From Melitaea cinxia (Eukaryota; Arthropoda; Insecta; Lepidoptera; Nymphalidae): a DNA stretch of 64,000 bases. The stretch lies in contig NC_059397.1 of assembly GCF_905220565.1 (NCBI RefSeq), positions 14,509,001-14,573,000 of the forward strand, in the 5' to 3' direction. Position numbers and translations under genes: made by a program. The notes beneath the pieces were generated by a model. That model saw only the letters and a list, made by a program, of their open reading frames with translations. It did not search any database and was not told where the DNA came from. Below are positions 37,101-46,665 of this stretch, piece by piece (within the stretch, counting starts at the first letter, position 1; every line of letters starts with the position of its first letter).

Positions 37101-37870
37101 GTGAGAAATAGATTGGCTAACGATTTTGAAGGAGATGTGAGAGCGAAGGTAGATGGCAACGCCACCTCCAGGTCGCCCAACACGGTCGTTGCGGATTAAA
37201 TCGTAACCTGGGAGGGAATAGGAAACTGATGATAAGCAGGGCTTAAGCCAAGATTCACTTACTAAGATCGCATGAATATTATTATTTTGGAAAGAGGACA
37301 ACATATCAGGATAGTGAGCAGGAATACTCTGTGCATTAATATGGATGATATTTAAGTTTTTTGGAACATCAAGAAATTGAGAGTCAAGAGTTTCGCTAAG
37401 AGAAGGAATACTAAGGAAGCTTAGGTCATCGCTGCACAATTCAGACGAGGAAAAAGAATGAAAAGTTTCGTCATTGTCACTAGTCATAAACTCGTGTATG
37501 TATAAAAAATAGTAATATAATACAAAATTATTATAAAATATAAATATATAAATAATTATATATTAATATGTAATTATGTAATAATATAAAAATAATATGT
37601 ATATTTATATTAACCCTAAATAATGGCGTCCATACACCCGCCAGCTGCAGAGGAATATACAAAAATCATTAAACTAGAAGAACAAGAAAAAGAAAAACAA
37701 TAGAAGCAAAACACCATATACACGTGAGAAACAAATAGACTACCAGAATATAGAAATTATAATAATGATATTAAAATTTAAGTTAACAATATTTTTAAGA
37801 ATAGATAATCCAACTAATAAATTTTACTAACACTACACTAAACTAAAAAATTTAGTAAAACAATAATTAT
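34170..37870 (-). mobile_element. Nearly full-length non-LTR retrotransposon
   Basis: One large minus-strand ORF (34641-37487) with a 3' UTR that holds a degenerate ATACAC-rich stretch (about 34,400-34,490), then AATAAAGAGTATT and a (TTA)n tail at 34,177-34,199. A microsatellite tail instead of poly-A is typical of some LINE clades. The region 37,490-37,870 may be its 5' UTR; the 5' boundary is not defined and a SINE follows at 37,885. It lies in block 2 between genes E and F and has no counterpart in block 1, so it inserted after the block duplication. Confidence 0.85.
34641..37487 (-). CDS. LINE endonuclease/reverse transcriptase polyprotein
   Basis: 948 aa. The endonuclease/exonuclease/phosphatase domain spans residues 45-265 (IIHINAQSI, VSESWL, GGVAIYL, VMGDFNTCL, SYHDLIFLSY). 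Reverse transcriptase spans about 500-760, with LRPISILPFLSKVLE, LLDFSNAFNTVD, GVPQGGVLSPLLF and the catalytic YADDLQIY. Catalytic residues look complete. The C-terminal part (LRFRRN-like region, then SLRSSSTLTL) resembles the L2/CR1-related groups. The TAA at 34641-34643 falls just before a conserved LWNSLP motif that continues in the same frame for about 32 codons to a TAA at 34542, so the protein is cut by one nonsense change. No separate ORF1 was found. Confidence 0.85.
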   Translation of the reverse strand: MTSDNDETFHSFSSSELCSDDLSFLSIPSLSETLDSQFLDVPKNLNIIHINAQSIPAHYPDMLSSFQNNNIHAILVSESWLKPCLSSVSYSLPGYDLIRNDRVGRPGGGVAIYLRSHISFKIVSQSISHDGYGPDHLFLEIHLSSTKLLLGVYYSPPPAVDYFESLENLLEVLTPQYSHTVVMGDFNTCLLKQDYRASRLRSLVSSVSMHILPLNATHTLPTCSPSLLDLIFVSSPDFVVKHGQCPADAFSYHDLIFLSYKIRPPKAQSRILLQRSFGGMELNRLREDAAMIDWSALFSSSAVDEKIDIFNSRLIQLYDVHAPVRPVRIRHLPAPWLTTEIKSLQLLKNKAKVRYKADPSPSNKEKYRISRNRCNKACRDAQRRHIHTSILEEADSAKIWKFLKSLGVGKIKQNIASNSFNLNQLNKYFTSSVNIDSRTKSNTLNQLSAIRTPLLSSSFTFSQLSACDVNKSILAVNSDAVGSDSISRSMIIPILDSLLPVITHILNESLCTNTFPTCWKDAQIIPLPKKPNSIAFSDLRPISILPFLSKVLERLVHEQLSLFLHSNNLLNPYQSGFRKGHSTATALVKITDDIRLAMDGQNLTVLTLLDFSNAFNTVDFDILLAILCSLGISPSAIDWFHSYLCGRRQRLRVENSFSDWLNVIAGVPQGGVLSPLLFSIFINFLGPHISSPYHLYADDLQIYSHAKLVDLPTSINELNNDLDNIHSWSKSYGLNVNPSKCQVIIIGSSKLVSRIDWSLIPPVIFNNTVINYSDKVKNLGIIFDRHLSWTYQLSELSRKLFAAIGSLRRLQYFLPIPTKIALAQSLLLPILDYADICYLDLKEEQLNKLERLQNLCIRFIFGLRKYDHVSDFRNQLKWLPIRFRRNTHILSLLYCVLFHPDIPLYLKNRFEFLCDTHERSLRSSSTLTLKTPSHTTSFYSNSFSVKAV

Positions 37871-37884
37871 TAATAAAACAAAAG

Positions 37885-38145
37885 ACGCCGCGTTAGCGCA
37901 ACGGTCACAGCCGCCTGTTGCGCTGGCGGTTGCGGGTTGATCCCCGCATATGACAAACATTTGTATAATCCGATTGTCGGTCCCGGTTGTTATCATATAC
38001 ACCTGATAGCGATCGTTACTCACAGTAGGGAATATATCCGCCAACCCGCATTGGAGCAGCGTGGTGGATTAAGCTCTGATCATTCTCCTACATAGGGAAA
38101 GAGGCCTATGCCCAGTAGTGGGATATTAGAGGCTGAAGCGTAAAA
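37885..38145 (+). mobile_element. tRNA-derived SINE
   Basis: It starts GACGCCGCGTTAGCGCAACG, has the B-box-like GGGTTGATCCCCGC, and ends GAGGCCTATGCCCAGTAGTG. It follows directly after the LINE's 5' region. Confidence 0.7.
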
Positions 38146-38239
38146 AACAGTAATTGTTACTAATAAAAAATTATTCAACATTAATATTATTTTTATTATG
38201 CTAAATCCAAACGGTGTCTTATTTATGATAACAATCGCT

Positions 38240-38515
38240 TTGTTGTAGTGGTGGTGGAGTCACCAAAAACACCGATTGTTTGCGGGTTCAAATCCCGCTC
38301 GGGATGGATATTGTATTTGTACAAATATTCCTTTCCGGTTTGGATAGCTGTCCTTGTGGATCACACCACCGTGTCTCGGAGAGCACGTTAAGCCGTTGGT
38401 CTCGCTTGTTATCATAAATACCAGATAGCGATTGTTAGCCATAGTAGGGAACATATCCGTCAATCCGCAGTGGCATATGCCCAGCAGTGGGATAAAACTG
38501 GCTGAATGGAAAGAT
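38240..38515 (+). mobile_element. tRNA-derived SINE
   Basis: It starts TAGTGGTGGTGGAGTCACCA, has the B-box GGGTTCAAATCCCGC, and ends ATATGCCCAGCAGTGGGATA. It is followed by a segment homologous to gene A intron 2. Confidence 0.7.
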
Positions 38516-38524
38516 TTTTTCCTT

Positions 38525-38790
38525 ACAACGGTTTGTACAAGAGTATGTTAATACGAGTATTTCTATGACTTAGCATACGCTAAATATAAATAATTTAGCT
38601 CCTATTCAATTAGCTTTACAGGTCGAACAAGTACTAAATTTTAGTTCCTTTTAAACTTATCTTTATCGATCTGAAGCAATCTCATTTTATTTTTCAAAAA
38701 ATTTTTGTTTAAAAATTTATATTACTTGTAACATAAATATATAGAGCATATCAAAAATAAAAGTTATCAAACAGTATCGTATATTTAATT
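38525..38790. repeat. Segment matching gene A intron 2
   Basis: It aligns with 13,710-13,955 over its whole length, with small indels (shared GACTTAGCATACGCTAAATA and AGAGCATA...CAAACAGTATCGTAT). No exon of gene A accompanies it. Confidence 0.65.
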
Positions 38791-39171
38791 TAATGGTACT
38801 AATGACACAATAAATAATTAGACTTTATACTTTATAGATGCTACATATTAAATGAGTTATTTAGACAAAATGTGCTGAGAGTAATTAGTCCTGTAGTTAT
38901 TCAGTACTCGTAAAATTAACATTATACTTGGTATACTTTGATTTCATACGATGAACTAGAATTAATATACTCATATATGTTTTCTATACCATAATTCAAT
39001 AAGCTTTCGTTGGCAAATGAAATGCACTCATTTCGTTTCATTTAAAAATTTATTAGCACTAACGGGTATGTCTCGAGTCAAAATAAATATTAAATGTATT
39101 AAAATAAACGTCTGGTACTTAATAATATTTTATTGAATTATGCAATTAAATATAACAACAACGTCTTAAAG

Positions 39172-40521
39172 TTAGTTGAATGCTTCATTGGGCACGTTGA
39201 AGGTGTGTCTATTGTTATTCCCATTACCTAAGTTATTGATCTTGCAGTGTGGACATGATCTTGGTACGAAGCCACTGTCATCGAAATCACTGTGGCCATT
39301 TCTGCGGTCGTTACTGCGTCTGAAGAAAAAAGTGTATATAAAATATCATAATAATAAATCATTATATGAATAAAAATTCATTAAATTAATATTTGTACAA
39401 GAACAATCACACACGTAGCCGACGTAGCATATGCACAAAATAGTTAAGCCAAATATTTTTGTTGCTATACTTCCAATTTATTTAAAGTAGCAAACGAATA
39501 GCTTTATTAAGAATATTAATTCATTTTCTGCTTTACGTAACACTTGCTATTTTATTCATAGTGGTATTTTGTTACGAGACAAACTATTACATACGTATTT
39601 TTCATTTATATAAGTGCATTTACAAAATATGTCTATTATACCTCATGCCGGCGCCATTTCCATTGTTACTGTATCCGTTGTTGCCATATCCATTGCCTTC
39701 ATATCCATTGTTGCCATATGAATTGCTGTCATATTCATTGCCGCCACGTGAATAGCTGTCATATCCATTGCTGCCATATCCGTTGTTACCATATCCACTG
39801 CTGCCATCTCCATTTCCCCTAGATCCACTATTACCATAACTACTGCTGCCATATCCACGTAAACTTCTGCTGTTAGATGCAATTCTATTTCCATATCCGG
39901 GATCACTACGATACCCAGAACCGAATGCCTGTTCTGAATATCCATGTTCTGAGAATTCATCGTTAGAATCTTCACCACTGGTATCGTAGCTAGTGTCTTC
40001 ATACCTGTTTATGTATTAAAAATATTAATAAATATTTGCAATAAAATCTGCCATACAAGGCACAAAAGAGTTACAAAAAACGTAAATGTAAAAAGTTTCA
40101 AATGATATATTCGTTGTATTTGTGTTGCAGATATGTCCCCGAGGGAGGAATGGAATGGAATGTGAGACATTTGTTTAATTTATTGGATACTAATTTTGAT
40201 GTCTGTGATTGGTCAACAAGAATCAAGTAATTAAATGCAATGTTGTGTATGTATTAAACTATCAAAAAACAAGTTTTTAATTTAATTACAATGACGCTGT
40301 GTTGAAAACAAAAATCATTTTTTGGGACATTTCGTAAGTGGTTACTTACCCTTAAAGGTCTATTTTAGATTTGACATATAGATATAGAATTTGTGATATA
40401 CAATTTATGTCATTTATTCTCGATTATAAAAAAAATCAACAAATTTTACTTACCAAGGTCTTGCTTCTACTGCAATAAATGTAGCGATAATGCAAAGTGA
40501 GACGATAAGATATTTCTGCAT
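39172..40521 (-). CDS. Cluster gene F: duplicate of gene C
   Basis: Exons (minus) 40521-40454, 40004-39642 and 39319-39172 join in phase 2 to 192 aa. The signal peptide matches gene C (MQKYLIVSLCIIATFIAV, ending EARPW). The middle exon is 30 nt longer than in C, owing to additional GYDSxS and NSYGNNGYEGN-type units. The last exon has C166-P-H-C169, LGNG 174-177 and HTFNVPNEAFN. AATAAA lies at 39,129-39,134 (reverse). Intron 1 is only about 450 bp because it lacks the SINE/Helitron of gene C, which therefore inserted in C after the duplication. Intact; function unknown. Confidence 0.86.
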
Positions 40522-40620
40522 GGTAATATGTATTCACTCGTAAGAGTCACTTCAGAATGTTAATGTGTTTCGTGTTTATTCTCTGATTCAATACTAATTA
40601 ATATCTTTTACTTCATTTCA

Positions 40621-40650
40621 TTTTATACAATTGACCAGAATTAAAGGTCA
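40621..40650 (-). promoter_or_regulatory. Core promoter of gene F
   Basis: TATAAAA (40627-40621) is 106 bp from the ATG. TGACCTTT (40650-40643) is 15 bp upstream. TGATATCA lies at about 40,662 and TTGTGGGAAT at 40,682-40,691. Confidence 0.75.
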
Positions 40651-41464
40651 AGACACTAACTGATATCATAGTAATGCGTATATTCCCACAAGCGTAATCT
40701 GTAAAAACACATTTTTTCAGATGGTATTTGTAGGATATATACATATACATTATACATATACAGATTTAGTGTAGATACCATCCTAATATATAAATTTGTT
40801 CTCTGAAGAGATGTATCAAAACGAAAAATTACCCTTACTTTTTTGCATAATGTCATAACTTTCTTATTATGAAGAATGTTAAAACTACATATAATTGGTC
40901 GCTTACTAACTGCTAAAGTAAGATACAATGAATTTCTTAATTTTTTTTCTTTATACTACGTTAAGGTTATCTTGCTATCATACTAATGCACTCCTTTTTT
41001 CGTCTTGTTTTTTTTTTGTCCTTGGATGGACACGATCGAGTTAATAGAAATGTATATGAAAAACATGTAAAGTTATTAACCAATTATTAATCGTATTTGA
41101 AACTTATATGTTTCTTTTTTTTCTTAAGGTGTACCTTAGTTTACCTTAGCATAAATCTAATATCTGTTATGAGAATAATATAAAAAGCAATTTTCCTAAA
41201 ATGCTATTTGTCGATTTATAACTAAAAATTAAGTAATTCTATTACAATACTAGTAGTTCCTTGCGGCTTTGCCCGCATAGAAATTGATAATATTCACTAA
41301 GAGGGACTAGAATAGTGTACATTATATTACAAAAGTAGTCTTCAGTGTCATTTTTGTTTAATTTTAGTAATAAAAACTACTCTCCTATTTTACTATACAG
41401 AATCTCCACAAACGCTGGATTATATTTATGTTACATGCAATCAAAAACCTAAAACTAAAATCTC

Positions 41465-41690
41465 AAAATGTTGAACAGCCCGACTGGGGTAATCCCTAGA
41501 CCTAACAGAAGATCACAGCTAAATAATACTGTTTCCAAGCAGCGTTGTGTTCCTAGTGGTGAGTAAGGTGACCAGAGTTCCTGGAAGGGTCGTCAACGCA
41601 CTTGCGATAATTCTGGTGTTGCAAACGTATATAAGCTACGTTAATCGCTTACCATCAGGTGACACTTATTTGCCGGTCTAGTCAGATAAA
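41465..41690 (-). repeat. Interspersed repeat (same family as 4860-5115)
   Basis: Shared blocks GCAGCGTTGTGTTCC, GTCAACGCACTTGCGAT and GCTTACCATCAGGTGA are in the same order as at 4860-5115. It begins where the block duplication ends. Confidence 0.6.
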
Positions 41691-42114
41691 AAAATTAATG
41701 ATCTTCATTGTATTTGAAAATTGATCCAGTAGAGGATGCCATGTCAACGGGATATTGATCAATAGAATCAACAAACGGACATATTGATTATTATAGATAC
41801 GCAAAACATGTAAATAATTGTGATGATACTTGCAGTGGTCATTTATTATAGAGTATGAAGACGTGACGATTGGTTGTTTTATGTCCACCGTACAAATGTA
41901 TAGATTATGCTTATTTTGAAATTTCTATCGTATCATTGTTGTCTTAAATTTGAAGACAGATTTTTTTTAACGCATGAGAATTGACAAAATATGACGCGCG
42001 CAATCGCAGTATGCAATATTTGGAAACTATAATTTAATTTTAAATTTGAATTCGTGTACTTTTATGTAGTATTTCTATAAAATATTAGTTTATTTAATTA
42101 CAAATTTATAATTA

Positions 42115-42440
42115 CAAACAACCGCTCTAGTGTTTTGGTGCGAGCAATCACTTAAAATACCGACGGTTTGCGGTTTCGATTCCCGCTCTGGATGGATATT
42201 TGTATTTTTACAAATATTTCTCTGAAGTTTGGATGTCTGTCCTTGTAGGTCTCTCCAACATGCCTCGGAGAATACGTTAAGCCGTCGGTCCCAGTTGTTA
42301 TACTGATAGCTATCGTTATTCATAGTAGAGAACATAACCGCCAACCCACAGTAGAGCAGCGTGATTAAGCTCCAATCCTTCTCCTAGATGTAGAAAGAGG
42401 TCTATGCTCAACAGTGAGATAAAACAGCCTGAATGCAATA
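42115..42440 (+). mobile_element. tRNA-derived SINE
   Basis: It has the B-box-like GGTTTCGATTCCCGC near 42,171, GTCTGTCCTTGTAGGTCTCT, and a tail after GGTCTATGCTCAACAGTGAG. Confidence 0.65.
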
Positions 42441-42723
42441 ATGTAGTTGATTAACTTGACTATTATCGCTGTCTACAATAAATAACGTTATGATAATAGG
42501 TATGTAAAAACCCGAGAAAAACCAATGCTTGGTTACAGGCAACGGTTATCAAGCAGTACTTATATCGCAAGGACAAATGTAATTAAATATGAGTTAGTTC
42601 ATATTTTCTGCAATGATAATAACGCTTTACTACTTTAGACTGGAATGAGGACTGATAATAAACTTATTTATAAATTAATATATAGCTTTTGGATAAACTT
42701 AACGCAACTATATGTTTATGTAT

Positions 42724-43020
42724 GACTAGCTGTCCAGCGACTTTGTTCGCGTGGAATTTAACAAAAAATTACTTTTCAGTTCGCAGTTACAAAATAAATA
42801 AATTTCTAAAACAAAAGAAGTCTAAGTTACTCCTTACTACATCAGCTATCTGCCAGTGAAAGTCCCGTCAAAACCGGTCAAGCCGTTTCAGAGATTAGCC
42901 GAAACAAACAGACAGACAGACAAAATTTATAAAAATGTCATTTTGGTATATGTACCATGTGTATATACATATGAATTTAGTAAAATGCGATTATTTTTAT
43001 ATTACAAACAAAAACTTTAG
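42724..43020 (+). mobile_element. RTE-like LINE 3'-end fragment
   Basis: It starts GACTAGCTGTCCAGCGACTT and runs through CAAGCCGTTTCAGAGATTAG to a CAGA run. The counterpart of 12,502-12,790. Confidence 0.6.
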
Positions 43021-44200
43021 TTTTATTTATTAGTATACATTAGAGACTGACTTAGACATATTAATAAAGAAAAAAGTCTATAAAACTCAGCTCCGACAAG
43101 TTGTTTTAGTTTATTTTTCTTACAAAATTTGGCGTGATATTTAATAATTAAAATGTTCCGATAAATGAACTACATTACGGTAATTAATTAAAACAATATA
43201 ACGTCCCTAAGTTTCAGCGTCTCAGTCAACCTTACTGCCCATATTGTATCCCCATAGTGTAGTATTTCTTAGCGAGTAAACTTCAAAACTTGTTATAATT
43301 TTTCCTTTATTTTTAATAGGTGAAAAGGTTTTCAGAAGGTTTAAATTAGTTACAAAGTTAAATGTTCAGCAGTAGAAATGGGATAAAAATAAAATATCAG
43401 TGCAAAGCATGTAATGCACTCTATTGCAAGGTTTATTGGAAAGTAAAAAGCCAGTATAGGGTCACTATGAAATAAAAAAAGTGCGTGCTTAGAAAGTACA
43501 AATGTCAGAAGTGAAACTTCTTTGGCAAACAAATTTTAAAGTTTCGTTTATATTTATACGAACTAAAGCTTTAGATTTTCGTTCCAGCGCCATCTAGTTA
43601 GTTTGCCATGTAATACTATCGATATTAATGTAACATCTTTTCTAGTTTCTATAGTACTCGCTAGGTGGCTCTGTTGTTCGACATAAATGTTGCACATATT
43701 CGTGACACTAATATTATTATTGCGTTTCATCCGTAAAAATTTTACCCTCATGCGCCTAAATAAGATTCACTTAAAAAAATGGGAAATTTAACGATCGGTA
43801 TCTCTTTAACATAGCGGTAAAAGTTTTGTTAATGACCGATCATATGACAGATCTTCACCTAACTTAGTTATTCGCGATTAGTTCAAATTATCAGAATTCG
43901 TACTAGAGTAATTTTTAATTGTTTATAAACTGTACAATATTTTTTGTTGAAAGCTGCTACTTGGAACGCTCTGTAAAAGGAGTGAGTGAGTTCGAAAAAA
44001 AAGAGCTTCAAAATTTAAATGTGAATTAATTGATTGACTTTAAGAAACGTTAGTTTTCAATAATTGAGCTTGATTAATGTTACTAAAAAAACATAAACAA
44101 AACGTGTCAAATAGTTTATTTTTATGTTTTTATCTACGTAGATAATATGTATATAAAAACATAAAAAATATATATTCCACTTTAATTTTATATTTAAAGC
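43020..44200. other. Intergenic spacer between genes F and G
   Basis: No gene supported. Two CTCF-like strings in opposite orientation are present (GCGCCATCTAG at 43,587 and CTAGGTGGC at 43,661). The rest is AT-rich, without repeats I recognise. Confidence 0.4.
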
Positions 44201-44204
44201 AAAC

Positions 44205-44525
44205 AATAAGTTGCTGTGTGGTTACGGCATTAAAGAATATAGCCACCCCCTCTTTTCCCGTGGGTGTCGTAAGAAGCGACTAAGGGATAGTACAGTTCCA
44301 CTACCATCTTGGAACTTAAAAACCGACCGATGGCGGGATAACCATCAAACTACTGGCTTTGAAATACACAGACCGAAGACGGGCAGCAACGTATTCGGTG
44401 CGACAAAGTCAGCCCTGTGGTAACCAACTCGCCTGCCCGACGTGGTGATTATGGGCAAAACACATGAGTTAACGCCATTTTTGGCGCGAATTCGTGGAGG
44501 TCTTCGTCCAGTAGTGGAATGCGAT
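44205..44525 (-). repeat. CACTGCTGGACATAGGC-type repeat, reverse
   Basis: It contains GCCACCCCCTCTTTTCCCGT, GGTGTCGTAAGAAGCGACTA and CCGAAGACGGGCAGCA, the reverse of the copy at 18,995-19,325. Confidence 0.7.
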
Positions 44526-44559
44526 ATGCTGATGTGATGAAACAATTAGTTAATCTTCT

Positions 44560-44835
44560 TTCGGGTTTTTCAATTATTTTTATTTTGTTACTTTACATGG
44601 TAGTGCTTGCAAAAAAATAGTCAAGTAAATATGCATTATTAGATATAACTCTAAATGTACTTGTCAGGTCTCAATTAAATTTGAATCGAACCAAATAACA
44701 TGCAACACCTTTCAATTAAGACAAAATTCATCGAAATCGATCTACTTAGTCAAAAGTTCTGATGTAACATACATAAAAAAAAATACAACCGAATGGAGAA
44801 CCTCCTCCTTTTTTGGAAATCGGTTAATAACAGAA
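44560..44835 (+). repeat. ACCGACTTC-type repeat fragment
   Basis: It ends ACCTCCTCCTTTTTTGGAAA followed by TCGGTTAA. It shares the 'GTACTTGTCAGGTCTCAATT' stretch with 25,400-25,430. Confidence 0.55.
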
Positions 44836-45118
44836 TTTCTTACCGATTCCTCTCTGCATAACTACATACCGAATCGGTAATGTATTTATTTATTAATTTT
44901 AACTATATTTTATTAAAGATAAATATAATTTTAATTTGTAAAATGTCGATTCAAACTTTTTTGAAGCCTATTTAAATATTTTTTTTTTAATTTTGAACAC
45001 TCCACTATTGGGATTGGTCTGTTGTAAAATTTTATGCTTTACATTTTAAAAAACCCTGACGATCAAAATATGACGTGTTTAATATCTTTAATAATTACTT
45101 TGATATCACTTAACATTT

Positions 45119-45147
45119 TGACCTTTTTTCTGGTCGATTATATAAAA
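45119..45147 (+). promoter_or_regulatory. Core promoter of gene G
   Basis: TGACCTTT (45119-45126), 14 bp, TATAAAA (45141-45147), 104 bp before the ATG. TGATATCA lies at about 45,101. The AT-run between the half-site and CTGG differs from the A-F type but the layout is kept. Confidence 0.75.
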
Positions 45148-45244
45148 CAGCTATTGAACTTGTATTTTTAGTATTCAATTGATATTCTCCAGCAAAAGCA
45201 AGTTTGCATCTTGAAGATCGTTCTGAATTTGTACAGCAGTAACA

Positions 45245-45984
45245 ATGCAGAAAGTTTTATTTGTGTATTTATGTGTTCTTAGCGCATTTGTTTTTGTAGA
45301 AGCAAGGCCTAGGTAAGTATGCTAACTACAATTTTTTAGTGTCATCTATAAAAAATATATTAAAGTATTTTTTTTTTTAATTCACAATATTACTTGTGTT
45401 TGTAGGTGCAGAAACAACAACTGTAATCGTGGCGGAGGCCAATATGGTTATACTCAAGAACAATATAATGGCCAATACGGATACAATAGCCAATCAGGAT
45501 ATGAAATAGACTCAAACAATAATGGTGGGGGACAAAGTGAATATAGTAGTGGAGGCGGTGGAAATAATAATGGCGGATACAGCAATGGCGCATACGGTAG
45601 CCATGGAAGTCGCGATAGCGAAAGGTAAAGCAAAATAATTATATCGTATTTGCATTCAGTATTTTTTTTATGAAACAGTTCATGAGTTTGATATTTTAAG
45701 CTATAAACTACGTATAATACCAACATTCATTAATTCCAATTTTTAAGAGAAAATTGTCATTATTATGTTTAGTACTTACTACATCAATAAATAAGTTACT
45801 TGACTGTAATTTGCTAGAGATAATTGAATATTTTGTCTCGTTTGTAAAAGATATACTGTCTGATATAAGACTTTTTTTCAGATTTGATATCAGCAGCTTT
45901 ATACCACAAGATTGTCCGAATTGTAGGATAAATAGCTTAGGTAATGGTAACTGGAACACTAACACATTTAATATAGAAGATTAA
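45245..45984 (+). CDS. Cluster gene G: secreted Gly/Asn/Gln/Tyr-rich CxxC/GNG protein
   Basis: Exons 45245-45312, 45406-45624 and 45882-45984 join in phase 2 to 129 aa. The signal peptide MQKVLFVYLCVLSAFVFV ends EARPR. The middle exon opens with an extra Cys pair, C24-x4-C29 (CRNNNC), then Gly/Gln/Tyr repeats (QYGYTQEQYNGQYGYNSQ) and a GGGGNNNGGYSNG stretch. The last exon has C107-P-N-C110 and LGNG 115-118, ending NTNTFNIED. AATAAA lies at 46,075. Introns are short (93 and 257 bp). Gene H is its inverted copy. Four mature Cys could form two disulfides. Function unknown. Confidence 0.87.
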
Positions 45985-46434
45985 GTGTACGTGTAGATCT
46001 AAGAACAACTACATAACATAGACCACATTTAATTCTGTCGTGATAATTTATAATAAGCAATTTATGTGCAACATAATAAATAATTTTAAAACTTGCGTCT
46101 ATTTTAATATTTCCCTCACATTATTACAAAATGTATTTTATTTTTTAATGTAACAATAAAATAATTTCAAACTTAAATGAAGATGTCAGAACTGAAGTCA
46201 AAAAAAATGCATTTAATTACAACATTAGCAGCGTTAGCATATATGTAGCTTTACTTGAGTGGGCGTTTTGTTTATTTGTTTTAAGTGATTTGTAACTATA
46301 AATAATTAGTGCTTAAAACTAGTTAGTTATACGAGTATATAACAAGTAATCGTAGTAGTCTAGTCAACAAGTTTAAAAACGTGTTTAATAGAGATAAAGC
46401 TTCTTAAAATATGGGGTATTGCTCATTCGATTCG

Positions 46435-46665
46435 GAATGACTAGCCCGTTGGCAAGTTTGTAAGTGCCTGCTTTCTGTTCCGCGGGTTGCGGGTTCGATT
46501 CCCGCCTGAGTCTTGGTGTAATATTTGTATTTGTTTATATATATTTATATATGTCTACTTATTTCTATGTATATTTATCAAAAAAAGTTATAAAAGTCAC
46601 TGTTACCTGTAACACAAGCATTAAGTTGCTTACCATAGGATCAGACGACCGTGTGTGTTAATGTT
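46435..46665 (+). mobile_element. tRNA-derived SINE (second family)
   Basis: It has a tRNA-like head GACTAGCCCGTTGGCAAGTT and the B-box GGGTTCGATTCCCGC, then an AT-rich middle, and the end ATTAAGTTGCTTACCATAGG with CAGACGACCGTGTG. The broken copy at 23,310-23,945 is the same family. It lies in the spacer between the two inverted arms and is not a functional tRNA gene, since the cloverleaf 3' half is not followed by an acceptor stem. Confidence 0.65.

Larger units (their letters stand above)
44920..46410. repeat. Left arm of a large inverted repeat carrying gene G
   Basis: The arm matches the reverse complement of about 48,760-50,240, including promoter, all exons, introns and the 3' flank. 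Outer ends share ATTTGTAAAATGTCGATTC-like sequence (44,935 against 50,210). Inner ends share TTTAATAGAGATAAAGCTTC (46,384; on the other arm GAGCTTTATCTCTATTTAAA). Confidence 0.8.

Noticed and set aside
39643..40002. 119-codon minus-strand frame rich in Met, Ala and Asp over gene F
   Set aside because: It is the wrong reading frame of the middle exon of gene F. The true frame, fixed by the splice phase, reads GYGNN-type repeats.
46435..46510. Possible functional tRNA gene (GGGTTCGATTCCCGC)
   Set aside because: Only the head of a SINE: no complete cloverleaf with paired acceptor stem, and the same head is attached to the SINE body elsewhere.
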